From Gammaproteobacteria bacterium (GTDB lineage Bacteria > Pseudomonadota > Gammaproteobacteria > Steroidobacterales > Woeseiaceae), in contig JAACFM010000003.1 in the NCBI GenBank assembly GCA_009937445.1, forward strand, positions 1 to 64,000: DNA of 64,000 nt. The letters are read 5' to 3'. The translations under genes and the position numbers were made by a program. Positions 1 through 9,726 of this stretch are shown one piece after another. The notes under the pieces were generated by a model that saw only the letters and a list, made by a program, of their open reading frames with translations, was not told where the DNA came from and ran no database searches. Each line of letters begins with the position of its first letter. Position 1 is the stretch's first letter.

Positions 1-413
1 AGCTCAATAGCAAATGTCAGGGCCTGGCCAGCGAGAGGGTGGTTGGCATCGACCGTGATCGATTCGTCGGCGACTTCGGCAATCACGAGATTCATGATCT
101 GCCCATCAGGACTCTGGCTCTGCAACTGCATGCCAACCTCAGGCTGCATGTCCTCGGGCAATGATGTCTTCGGCACTTCCTGAACAAGTTGCTCGTGTCG
201 ATCGCCATACGCCTCACCCGGGGGGATGGTGACGGTCTTGTTTTCACCCACTGACATGCCGTCGACGGCGTTGTCGAATCCTGCGATGACCTGACCACCG
301 CCAAGTGCGAACTCGAGTGGCTCACGTCCTGCGGAGCTGTCGAATTCGGTGCCGTCATCCAGTGTTCCTGTGTAGTGAATTTTAACGGTGTCGCCTGATT
401 TAGCCTGACTCAT
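1..413 (-). CDS. FKBP/SlyD-type peptidyl-prolyl cis-trans isomerase (C-terminus cut by window edge)
   Basis: Minus-strand translation from ATG at 413: MSQAKSGDTVKIHYTGTLDDGTEFDSSAGREPLEFALGGGQVIAGFDNAVDGMSVGE..., a typical FKBP signature. Confidence 0.9.
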   Translation of the reverse strand, partial: MSQAKSGDTVKIHYTGTLDDGTEFDSSAGREPLEFALGGGQVIAGFDNAVDGMSVGENKTVTIPPGEAYGDRHEQLVQEVPKTSLPEDMQPEVGMQLQSQSPDGQIMNLVIAEVADESITVDANHPLAGQALTFAIE

Positions 414-519
414 TTTTTCTCCAGATTAACGTGAATTTGGGCGACTATAGCAGAACAGAAGACCGGCAGCTTTATGGCAGGTAGACTATCCGGCCCGATA
501 TGCGAAACAGGCTAGCAGG

Positions 520-2297
520 ATGATTCGAGCTCTATTCTTGATGTGTTTACTGGTGGTATCGCAGACGACGGATGCTGCCGAACGTACGTCTTTCGACAGG
601 ATGGATGTATTCGAACTTGAGTGGGTATCGAGTCCGCAGATTTCTCCTGACGGTCGTCGCGCGGCTTGAGTTGGTCGCCGAACGGCGAACAGATCGCGTT
701 TTCGATGCTGGTGGCTGAAGAACCCCCGGTTCTGGTCTCCGCGCCGGCAAAACCGGATGACGCGTTGTGGGCTGATGAGCCAAGAGTGACGACCCGCCTC
801 AAGTATGAGCGAGATGGTTCGGGTTACATAGAGACCGGCTATAACCACTACTTCGTCGTACCCGCGGTTGGCGGATCGCCCAGGCAAGTCACGTCCGGAA
901 AGTTTCATCACACGGGGACGCCAGAGTGGTCTGTTGACGGCAAGGCGCTCATTTTTTCGGGCAATCGAAACGAAAACTGGGAACATGAATTCCAGAATTC
1001 GGAGATTTACCGCGTTGATATCGATACGCGTGACGGTGTCGCATTGACGGACAGAAATGGACCCGATACGTCGCCCGTCGTCTCGCCGGACGGCAGGAAA
1101 ATCGCTTACCTGAGTTATGCAGACAAGGTCAGAACCTATCAGGTGACAAAACTGCATGTCATGAACACGGATGGATCGGACAAGGCGGAACTGCTGCCGG
1201 ACTTCGACCGCAGCGTGTCAGGACTCGCATGGAGTAAGGACAGCCGCAGTGTTTACTTTCAATACGATAATCACGGTGACACGAAGATCGCGGTAACGAC
1301 ACTGACCGGCAAAATGCGGGACGTTGCGGAAAATCTGGGTGGCACGACGATAGGCAGACCGTATGGCGGTGGCTCATTTTCAGTTGCTCCGTCCGGTCGC
1401 ATAGCCTATACGCACGTGACGCCGTATCGTCCTGCCGAACTCGCTATTGTTGCGAGTCAGAAGTCGGCACCGACAGTAATTACATCGTTCAACGAGGATC
1501 TCTTGAACTGGCGTGATCTCGGCGAGGTGGAAGAACTTTGGTACAAGTCGTCGGTGGACGGAAGAGACATACAAGGTTGGGTCGTAAAGCCGCCGGGTTT
1601 CGATCCGCAGAAAAATTATCCGTTGCTCGTCGAAAATCACGGTGGTCCGGTTTCGAATTACGGTGCTCGATTCTCGCCCGAGGTCCAGCTGTACGCTGCT
1701 GCCGGTTACATCGTCTTCTATCCGAATCCGAGAGGCAGCACTGGCTATGGTGAGGCCTTCGGGGATCTTCTGTTCAACAACTATCCGGGCGATGACTACC
1801 AGGATGTGATGGACGGTGTCGACACGTTAATCGAGTCCGGTCTTGCGCACGAAGAGCAGCTGTACGTTACCGGCGGCAGCGCGGGTGGCATCATGACGGC
1901 GTGGATCGTTGGCAAGAACAATCGGTTTCGCGCGGCTGCAGTGATCAAACCGATAATGAACTGGATGAGCAAGACACTGACGGCCGACAACTATTACGAT
2001 TATGCAAACTACCGCTACGCGGGGCAGCCCTGGGAAAATATCGAGGGCTACATGAAGTTTTCACCAATTTCGCTCGTCGGCAATGTGAAAACACCTACTC
2101 TGTTGATGGTCGGCACTGCCGATATGCGAACACCGATATCGGAAGCGAAACAAATGTACAACGCCTTGAAGATTCTTGGCATCGATACCGCTCTAATTGA
2201 AGTGCCAGGAGCGCCGCACAATATCGCTGACCGGCCAAGCCAGTTGATCACCAAGGTCGATCACATTCTTGCTTGGTTCACAAAGTATCAAAAGTAA
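520..2297 (+). pseudogene. S9 family peptidase (prolyl oligopeptidase / acylaminoacyl-peptidase type), disrupted
   Basis: Frame from ATG 520 gives a signal peptide and MIRALFLMCLLVVSQTTDAAERTSFDRMDVFELEWVSSPQISPDGRRAA*, stop at 667-669. The rest of the protein (LSWSPNGEQIAFSM... GGSAGGIMTAW ... HNIADRP) continues in another frame from about 666. The catalytic C-terminal domain looks intact. Confidence 0.75.
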
Positions 2298-2488
2298 TAC
2301 GAATTAACCTGAACAAAGACGGCCAGTCATTCGGGATTTACGTATTGTCCGATTCCGGCTTGCTTAGTAGATATAGAACTAGGCGGGAATAGAAGTACGC
2401 AAAGAGAGTTCGGTTACCAACACATTGCTACCGCCAACGTAGGTCGATATACCTTTTCTGTTCCTTTGGAATATCTGGGGAGATAGCG

Positions 2489-2959
2489 GTGAAGTTGCAT
2501 GTGCTGCGACCATTATGGGTTGCAATCGGTTTGGTCGGTCTGATCCTCGTATCCCGGCAGTTTCTGGTTCCCGATGACTTCGGAGTTCACGGAAGGAACT
2601 TCACGTATGGCTATCATCGACTGAGCAATATTCAGGAATGGAAAGACTTTCCCGTGAAACATCGCGGCAGAGAGTTTTGTGTTGAATGCCATGAAGAAAA
2701 CGTATCGAAGCTGAATGCTTCGGTGCACGCGCCTGTCGAATGTGAAAACTGTCATGGCCCAGCCGTAAACCACCCGGATGACCAAGAGAATCTGGTTCTC
2801 GACACGACCAGAGGGCTTTGTCTCAGGTGCCATGCCTGGCTCGATTATCCCAACAGTGCGCGTGGCGATCTGGTGAGTATCGAAGACAAGAGGCACAGAC
2901 GACGCAGAGAATGTATCGAGTGCCATAACCCGCACGATCCCAGGGAGGAAGAGGAATGA
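2489..2959 (+). CDS. Membrane-anchored tetraheme c-type cytochrome (NrfB/NetB-like role)
   Basis: N-terminal hydrophobic segment plus four CxxCH motifs (CVECH, CENCH, CLRCH, CIECH); start overlaps the FeS/NrfD operon. Confidence 0.85.
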   Translation: MKLHVLRPLWVAIGLVGLILVSRQFLVPDDFGVHGRNFTYGYHRLSNIQEWKDFPVKHRGREFCVECHEENVSKLNASVHAPVECENCHGPAVNHPDDQENLVLDTTRGLCLRCHAWLDYPNSARGDLVSIEDKRHRRRRECIECHNPHDPREEEE

Positions 2960-3726
2960 CTTGTTCAAGAAGGGACTTCCTGAAAAATACAGTAGGTAGT
3001 TCGCTGGTGTCGGCCCTGCCGTTGAGCGCATTTACATTAATAAGTTCGGCGGAAGCCGCAGCAGCGCTTGACGAAGCAAAGGTCCGTTGGGCATTTCTCG
3101 TAGACACAACGGCATGTGTCGGTTGTGGAATGTGCGTAAAGGCCTGCAAGAACGAAAATGAAATTCCTTACGATGCGCCGGTAACACGTACCTGGGTGGA
3201 ACGCTACGTGATGACCAAGGACGGTAAAACCCATATTGATTCGCCGCTGGGTGGGCGCGACGGTTTCATAGACGACAAGATACGTGATGAGGAAATTGAT
3301 CCCGCGGATATTGACAAGGCGTTCTTTGTACCCAAACTGTGCAATCAATGTGAAAACCCTGCCTGTGTTCAGGTGTGCCCTGTTGGTGCGACGTATCAGA
3401 CCAACGACGGCGTTGTCCTGATTGACAGGGAATGGTGCATAGGGTGCGGGTATTGCATCATGGCATGCCCATACGGAGTTCGTTTCTTTCATCCGGAAGC
3501 GAAGGTCGCCGACAAATGCAACTTCTGTTACCACCGAATCAGCAAGGGTATGGATCCGGCATGCGTCGAGAGCTGTGCTTTCGGGGCGCGTCGAATCGCT
3601 AACCTGGAAGACCCGGATGATCCGGTTGCAAATATTATCAGGACCGAAAGAGTGGCGGTGCTTAAAGACGAATATGGCACAAAACCGCATGTCTTTTATC
3701 TGGGTCTTGATGCCGGTGTGAGGTGA
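2956..3726 (+). CDS. TAT-exported 4x[4Fe-4S] ferredoxin subunit (NrfC/PsrB/NetC-like)
   Basis: N-terminal MTCSRRDFLKNTVG TAT motif; CVGCGMCVKAC, CNQCENPACVQVCP, CIGCGYCIMACP, CNFCYHRISKGMDPACVESC cluster motifs; 4-nt overlap with the upstream gene. Confidence 0.92.
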   Translation: MTCSRRDFLKNTVGSSLVSALPLSAFTLISSAEAAAALDEAKVRWAFLVDTTACVGCGMCVKACKNENEIPYDAPVTRTWVERYVMTKDGKTHIDSPLGGRDGFIDDKIRDEEIDPADIDKAFFVPKLCNQCENPACVQVCPVGATYQTNDGVVLIDREWCIGCGYCIMACPYGVRFFHPEAKVADKCNFCYHRISKGMDPACVESCAFGARRIANLEDPDDPVANIIRTERVAVLKDEYGTKPHVFYLGLDAGVR

Positions 3727-3730
3727 TCTG

Positions 3731-4984
3731 ATGCTTGAAGAACCTGTTGTTCATGGAGTTGAGTGGACTGTAAAAGAACTTTTCGTTTATCCCAACGAAT
3801 TCATCTACTGGAGTATCCAGATTGTCATGTATCCGTACATGACAGGCCTGGTGGCAGGCGCTTTCGTACTGTCTTCTCTGTACCACGTCTTTGGACAAAA
3901 AGACCTGAAAGAAATAGCGCGGTTCTCCCTTGTTTTCTCGTTGGCCTTGCTGCCCGTTGCAGCGATGCCGTTGCTGCTTCATTTGCAACAGCCAACAAGG
4001 GCCATGGAGCCTTTGCTCACGCCGCACTTCACCTCGGCAATCGCGGCTTTCGGCATCGTTTTCACAACCTACGCTTTGATCGTTCTCAGCGAAATATGGT
4101 TCGTTTACAGAAAGTACTTTGTTGAGCAGGTTCACGCGCTCAAAGGCAAGGCCGGATTATCGAATGCGATGACACGAACGGTGTATCGCGTTCTGACGAT
4201 TGGTGCCTACGACGTCGGTGATGACGCGATACGAATCGACAAGAAAGCGGCTACCGTCCTCGCGGCAATTGGTATTCCGGTCGCTTGCTTCCTGCACGGT
4301 TACGCTGGTTTCATTTTTGGTTCGGTCAAGGCAAATGCCTTGTGGATGTCACCGTTGATGCCGGTCATTTTTATCATGTCTGCGGTTGTTTCGGGCATCG
4401 CTCTTTGCATGCTGACCTACATCGTGATTATGGAATGGAAGGCGTTTTGGCGCAGACGTCGCGGCGGTGTGGAGGAAGCTGGCGAAATCAAGGGTGTGGA
4501 GGTGGATGTCATCAGCAAGGCATCGCGATATCTAATCGGATTCCTTGTTGCCGCGATCACCCTGGAAATGCTCGATTTGATCTTCCGTGGTTATACGGCC
4601 ATGAAGTCATGGGACATTCTGCGATCCGTCATGTACGGCAAGGACTTCCTGAATATTTTCGTGCTGCAGTACACCCTGGGAAATCTGGTGCCATTTTTTC
4701 TCCTTATCCTTCCGCGGCGAACTCTGTGGCGTACCGTCATTGCTTTGTTTCTCGTCCTCTTCGGTGTGTTCATGATGCGCTGGAATGTCGTGATCGGTGG
4801 ACAAGCATTTTCGTTGTCGTTCTCGGGCTATATGCATTATGAGATACCGGTCATCCCACACAGCCTTGAGACCTTCAAAGAAGGTGTATTCGGGGCGTTG
4901 ATGGTGATCGCGACACCTTTCTTCCTGTTCTGGATTATCAACAAGTTCGTACCCTCTCTGCGGAGGGATACAGAAGGTAGCTAG
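3731..4984 (+). CDS. NrfD/PsrC-family integral membrane quinol-oxidising subunit
   Basis: Multi-TM protein directly downstream of an NrfC-like FeS subunit; sequence character of the NrfD/PsrC family. Confidence 0.85.
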   Translation: MLEEPVVHGVEWTVKELFVYPNEFIYWSIQIVMYPYMTGLVAGAFVLSSLYHVFGQKDLKEIARFSLVFSLALLPVAAMPLLLHLQQPTRAMEPLLTPHFTSAIAAFGIVFTTYALIVLSEIWFVYRKYFVEQVHALKGKAGLSNAMTRTVYRVLTIGAYDVGDDAIRIDKKAATVLAAIGIPVACFLHGYAGFIFGSVKANALWMSPLMPVIFIMSAVVSGIALCMLTYIVIMEWKAFWRRRRGGVEEAGEIKGVEVDVISKASRYLIGFLVAAITLEMLDLIFRGYTAMKSWDILRSVMYGKDFLNIFVLQYTLGNLVPFFLLILPRRTLWRTVIALFLVLFGVFMMRWNVVIGGQAFSLSFSGYMHYEIPVIPHSLETFKEGVFGALMVIATPFFLFWIINKFVPSLRRDTEGS

Positions 4985-4987
4985 GCC

Positions 4988-6676
4988 ATGGAAAATGATT
5001 CTGCCGAGTTGGAGTTACGCCTGGCAGCCATTGAACAGCGACTGCGCGTCCTCGAAGGCACGCGCCCGGGCGTGCCCATTGCCGGACTGGATGAGCAGAC
5101 GGCGGAGCTCGATTCAAAAATCATTTCCAGTGCCCCGACCCACATCGGAAAAGTCCTGCTGATTTTTGGTGGCGCATTTCTTCTGCGCGCGATCACAGAA
5201 GAGCAGATCGTTCCGACGGCCATCGGCATTACTATCGGCACAGTGTATGCGGTCTTTTGGCTGTTCATGGCATTGCGAACCGGGCGTTCTCCGGTCCGAC
5301 GCCTGAACGCGCTACTTTTCGGTGCGTCGTCGGTTTTTCTGGCATTACCGCTATTTGTTGAGGCGACGACCCGCTTCGAATTGCTGTCCGGACGCGAGGG
5401 TATTGTTGCTCTGACATTATTCTGCGCTCTGTCGATCTGGGTTGCGGTCAAGGCAAACCTCAAGAGTCTTTGTTGGGTGGTAACAGCGGGCAGTATTGCG
5501 ACAGCGCTGGTCGTGCTGAACACCTCCCACAGTGCCGTTGAAACATCAATATTCTTGATATTGCTCGGACTTGGCTCATTGTGGGCGGTATACAGGCAAG
5601 ACTGGCAGGGTGTGCAGTGGCTTGGAGCTTTTGGGGCGAACGCCGGTATTGTTGTGCTGGCTGTACTCAGCGCCAGTGACCGCTGGTCGGTGGAGGTACT
5701 CACACCTTTCTTTATGTCCACTGTGTTGCTGGCCGCTTATGTAGGGAGTTTCGCGGTTCGGACACACCTGCAGGGCAGAGACGTCGGAATATTCGAGACC
5801 GTACAGGGATTGCTGGTCATCGGTATTTCTTTCCTGACGGCTGTCATCGCGCTGTATGTCGGGCGCGATATTCTTGCCGATGCGGGCGCGATGAGTCTCA
5901 TCCTGTGTGCGTGTGCTTATGCCATGGCGTTTACGCCAAAGACTCGCGCCGCTCGTGGACGCAATTTTTTCTTCTATTCCACGATGGGACTGATTCTGGT
6001 CGTGGCGGGTAGTGCCCTGGTCGTGTCGCCAGGAAAGGCGGCCGCAGCCTGGTCGTTGATGGCTCTGGGCATGGCCTGGTTCAGTGGTCGATACGGCAGA
6101 GTCGCCCTGAGTCTGCAATGCACATTTTTGCTGCTCGCGGCGGGATTTGCGTCCGGCATCCTGACAACGGGTATTGATGCGCTGATGGGTGACGTTTCCA
6201 GCGCATGGCCGGCACTGGTTCCATGGCATGTGGTTATCGCTCTGACAACCGTTGCCTGCCTCTTTATTCCGGTAGCGCAACGGTCTGATCGCTGGGGTGT
6301 CCTGGCCGGTTTGCCGCAACTGATTGTATTGGCCCTGTCGGTCTGGGAAGTCGGGGGGCTTCTGGTGGTCTTTTTCGCGCCACTTTTCACCGGTGCTGGT
6401 GGCGAGCAGACCAATCTGGCCAATCTCGCCGCGCTGCGTACGGCGGTGCTGGCCGCATCGTCAGTAACGCTAGCCGTTTCAAGCCGTTACAAGCGATGGC
6501 CGGAGGCGCGCTGGCTGGTTTACCCGGTCCTGATTCTGGTTGGGTTCAAGCTGCTGCTGGAAGACTTTCCAAACGGCGAGCCAGTGACCTTGTTTGTAGC
6601 GTTTGCCCTGGTGGGCGGCGCACTGATCCTGGTCTCGAAGTTGCTGAATCGCGATTCAATCCCAGGGCCAGCCTAA
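4988..6676 (+). CDS. DUF2339-like polytopic membrane protein
   Basis: N-terminal coiled segment (LELRLAAIEQRLRVLEG) followed by many hydrophobic segments. Confidence 0.5.
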   Translation: MENDSAELELRLAAIEQRLRVLEGTRPGVPIAGLDEQTAELDSKIISSAPTHIGKVLLIFGGAFLLRAITEEQIVPTAIGITIGTVYAVFWLFMALRTGRSPVRRLNALLFGASSVFLALPLFVEATTRFELLSGREGIVALTLFCALSIWVAVKANLKSLCWVVTAGSIATALVVLNTSHSAVETSIFLILLGLGSLWAVYRQDWQGVQWLGAFGANAGIVVLAVLSASDRWSVEVLTPFFMSTVLLAAYVGSFAVRTHLQGRDVGIFETVQGLLVIGISFLTAVIALYVGRDILADAGAMSLILCACAYAMAFTPKTRAARGRNFFFYSTMGLILVVAGSALVVSPGKAAAAWSLMALGMAWFSGRYGRVALSLQCTFLLLAAGFASGILTTGIDALMGDVSSAWPALVPWHVVIALTTVACLFIPVAQRSDRWGVLAGLPQLIVLALSVWEVGGLLVVFFAPLFTGAGGEQTNLANLAALRTAVLAASSVTLAVSSRYKRWPEARWLVYPVLILVGFKLLLEDFPNGEPVTLFVAFALVGGALILVSKLLNRDSIPGPA

Positions 6677-8787
6677 TCAGACTCAGCTTCTTTCCCGCCA
6701 ATTCGATAACGAACACCGATGCCAACCACCCAGACGTCGTAGTCCCATGAGGTTGCGCCCATCGTCAACACAACCGGAATTGTGTCTGGCAGTACGCCGT
6801 CCAACGCCCAGTCGGCCGTATCGAACTGCTCATAGCGTATGCCCAGATTGACGTCCATGCGCTCAGACGCGTTGTAGTTTAGTGACAGTCGCAGTGAATC
6901 CATTGTGGACTCGAGATCTGGCAGGGGATTGTTGGAAACGTTCTGGCCAGCAAAATTGATCTTTGTTTCGCCATCGCTGTGCGTGTAATCCAGCGTCAAA
7001 TCCGTTTTTTCCCCAAGGCCGGCGATTCGAAAGCCGCCGCCATAGTGTATAAACGCGTCTTCATGGACGGCCGTCCAGTCCGGCCCGGCGAAGGCCTCGC
7101 TGCCCGTTTGACTCGCATCGATCATTTCGGTGCCGGCACTAAGGTAGACCGACGTGGCGTCAGATACTGCCCAGCTGAAATCAACATTGACACGATTCTC
7201 CTCGCCGTCGGTCATGCCGAGTTTTGATTGCGAATAACTGTCTTCAGCCCATAAGTACGTTAGCCCAACCGATATCGGCTTTTCGGGCAACGATGCGGAA
7301 ACAGACATTTCTGCAAACTCACGATACCGGTACGCGAGATTGTACTTGCGCATTAGCGGGTTTTGGCCGTAGTAAGCTGCGATGTCGTTATTGTAGGCAT
7401 CGATTTCGCGTTGCGATGAACCGCCGCGCAGTGAAGCCTCCAAATAGCTTGTTGGTCGCCACCGGACCTTGCCCCAGCCGGTATCTTCCGTCTGCTCCGC
7501 AACTTCCTGATAGTCGCGATCGAAGCGGTTGCGATCATAGCCACCTGAAATGGTGACGGTATCAAGCAGTTTGAACGCACCGCTGAGATTCAGCCGGCCC
7601 CGCTCAAACGAGTAGGGGACATTCGCCTCGAGCGCGCTGTCCGGGAACGTATCGGTAACAACGCGTGACCACATGGAAACCGGCGTCTGATTGTCACGTT
7701 CGTCGTGTCGGTAAGACAGTTTGACGTTCATGCGTTTGCTCGGTCGCGCAGTGACTGTCAGTGCGTAGTTGCTGGTATCAACCTGGCCGTCCAGTGACGC
7801 ACTCGGCAATCCCAGGACCGGTAGCGCGGAGTTGATTGTGTACGGTAGGAACTGGGTCGTTTGTTCCCCGCGTCCGAACGCTGTGGAAAACGCGACCACG
7901 GTATTAAACGTTTCGTCTCGATAGATACCTGATAGCGAAAGCTGCTGGAAATCGTTGTCCGGTTCCAGAGCGAGCCGCCCTTGTTCGGCGCCCGCCGAGG
8001 TTGTGAACGGATTGTCCCAGGTCAGAGAGGTGTTCTTGTTGCGGTAGAACGACCCCAAATAAGCAAGGCCAAGGTTGACCGGTCCTACCGAGAATTTCAC
8101 ACCAGCATTGATCTGGTCGGTGTAGTCATCAACAGGGCGGGGCAGAAAAGCGCTCTGGGTGAATCGGGATCCGGCCATGACGTTGACGCCGTCACGTTGC
8201 TGCCTGCTGTAGTCTGCATACAACTTGACCTTGCGCGTTGGCAGGTACTTTCCACCGATTTCGAGTATTTGTCGGTCTTTTTCAATATTGACCGGTATCA
8301 GGGATGCGTCCAGGGCAGTGAAGCCGCCGGTCGTTCCTGCGGTTACCCAGTTTGACGGCAGCGCCAGAACGCCAGGAGCGGACGATGAAAAAATCGTGCT
8401 GGTGTTATCGAATTGGCGATAGGGCAGCTCTCTGTAACCCAAAGCTACTGCAAATTTCCCGGGCTTTCCGGCTGAAATATTCAGTACTCGAGAGCTCGTT
8501 CCGAGGTCCTCTGCATACCAGGAGACTTGTGTGCCGTTCTTAACGTAACGACCGTTGCCACCCAGATCAACGTAGGCACCTTTTTCATCGAGCCCGGTGC
8601 CGTTGCCAAAGCGTGCTGCGTCGTCGCTGACGTATTTCACGCCGGCATCGACTGCAGCACTATAGCCGTCCTCAAACGGGCAATATTCGCAATTCCATTC
8701 GCTGGTATCGACCTGTGCCAGTGCGGCAACAGGCGTCAAGAGTGTGGCGGCTATCGCCGCAGACAGTATGTTGTTGTTCCGTTTCAT
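6673..8787 (-). CDS. mtrB: MtrB/PioB family decaheme-associated outer membrane beta-barrel
   Basis: Signal peptide, N-terminal CEYC (CxxC) motif typical of MtrB, repeated beta-strand pattern, C-terminal ...GIGVRYRIGGKEAESD; 4-nt overlap with mtrA-like gene. Confidence 0.9.
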   Translation of the reverse strand: MKRNNNILSAAIAATLLTPVAALAQVDTSEWNCEYCPFEDGYSAAVDAGVKYVSDDAARFGNGTGLDEKGAYVDLGGNGRYVKNGTQVSWYAEDLGTSSRVLNISAGKPGKFAVALGYRELPYRQFDNTSTIFSSSAPGVLALPSNWVTAGTTGGFTALDASLIPVNIEKDRQILEIGGKYLPTRKVKLYADYSRQQRDGVNVMAGSRFTQSAFLPRPVDDYTDQINAGVKFSVGPVNLGLAYLGSFYRNKNTSLTWDNPFTTSAGAEQGRLALEPDNDFQQLSLSGIYRDETFNTVVAFSTAFGRGEQTTQFLPYTINSALPVLGLPSASLDGQVDTSNYALTVTARPSKRMNVKLSYRHDERDNQTPVSMWSRVVTDTFPDSALEANVPYSFERGRLNLSGAFKLLDTVTISGGYDRNRFDRDYQEVAEQTEDTGWGKVRWRPTSYLEASLRGGSSQREIDAYNNDIAAYYGQNPLMRKYNLAYRYREFAEMSVSASLPEKPISVGLTYLWAEDSYSQSKLGMTDGEENRVNVDFSWAVSDATSVYLSAGTEMIDASQTGSEAFAGPDWTAVHEDAFIHYGGGFRIAGLGEKTDLTLDYTHSDGETKINFAGQNVSNNPLPDLESTMDSLRLSLNYNASERMDVNLGIRYEQFDTADWALDGVLPDTIPVVLTMGATSWDYDVWVVGIGVRYRIGGKEAESD

Positions 8788-9707
8788 CGCATCAACCTCG
8801 ATCCGGACGGATGATTGGATCCATGTGACTGGGTGTGGCAGTTCATGCAGTTTTGTCCCAGCATAAATTGCGATGGCAGCATGTCGGGCAAGCCGTCGCC
8901 GTCAGCCGGAATACTCGGGTGGCCTGCTTGCGCGTGACAACTCTGGCACAACATAGGCCCACGCATCGAGAGCATGCCCGGGTGGTTCGATCCATGCGGA
9001 TTGTGACAATTGCTACAATCTTCCGCGACCGGCGCGTGTTCCCAAAGATACGGTCCACGCTTCTCGGCGTGACAGCCGAAGCAGGTGTCGTTCAGCGTTT
9101 GCTGCACGAACTGCAGGTCATTGGTTTCGCCGTGATTGCTGTGACAGCTGCCGCAATCCATCTTGCCTTGGCGAATTGGATGGGCGTAAGGCTTTAACGA
9201 TTGAGTACGCTGTTGCTGATGGCAGTCGAAGCACACCTCAGGCTGCGTTGCTGTCACCAGAACCGGATCCTGAGCTGTGTGGCTAGTATGGCAATCCGCG
9301 CAGGCAATCTCGTTGATGTCGTGGTCATTACCGTGCCATCCGAAGCCTGTGTCCGATGTATGGCAGTCCATACAGAAGCCGTTTTGGGTATCGACCGGTG
9401 TTGGTGAGTCGGCTCCGAAAACGGCACCCGGAGAGGGGCGTTCCTGGCCACGGCGCACGCGTCCGGCATGATCACCTGACGGACCATGACAGGATTCGCA
9501 TTGCAGCTGGCCGTGTCCGAACGGCCCGTTCGGGTCGGTCGGATTGGCATGAGCGCCCTTGAACAGAACGAGGACCGCATCATCCTCATGGCAGGAGAGG
9601 CAACTATCAGCGCCCTCCCGGCTGTAGTTGGCGTCCTGACCGGCAGCGGGACTGGCGGTCAGGATACCTAACATCGCTACGGCGATGACGAGTGTGATCA
9701 ACCTCAT
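8784..9707 (-). CDS. mtrA: MtrA/DmsE-family periplasmic decaheme c-type cytochrome
   Basis: Signal peptide and ten CxxCH motifs (CLSCH, CESCH, CMDCH, CADCH, CFDCH, CGSCH, CFGCH, CSNCH, CQSCH, CMNCH). Confidence 0.93.
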   Translation of the reverse strand: MRLITLVIAVAMLGILTASPAAGQDANYSREGADSCLSCHEDDAVLVLFKGAHANPTDPNGPFGHGQLQCESCHGPSGDHAGRVRRGQERPSPGAVFGADSPTPVDTQNGFCMDCHTSDTGFGWHGNDHDINEIACADCHTSHTAQDPVLVTATQPEVCFDCHQQQRTQSLKPYAHPIRQGKMDCGSCHSNHGETNDLQFVQQTLNDTCFGCHAEKRGPYLWEHAPVAEDCSNCHNPHGSNHPGMLSMRGPMLCQSCHAQAGHPSIPADGDGLPDMLPSQFMLGQNCMNCHTQSHGSNHPSGSRLMR

Positions 9708-9726
9708 TGTGTCAAATACCCTGTGT

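Noticed and set aside
5576-6319. 247-aa minus-strand ORF opposite the DUF2339-like gene
   Set aside because: Gln/Arg/His-rich antisense frame without domain signal.
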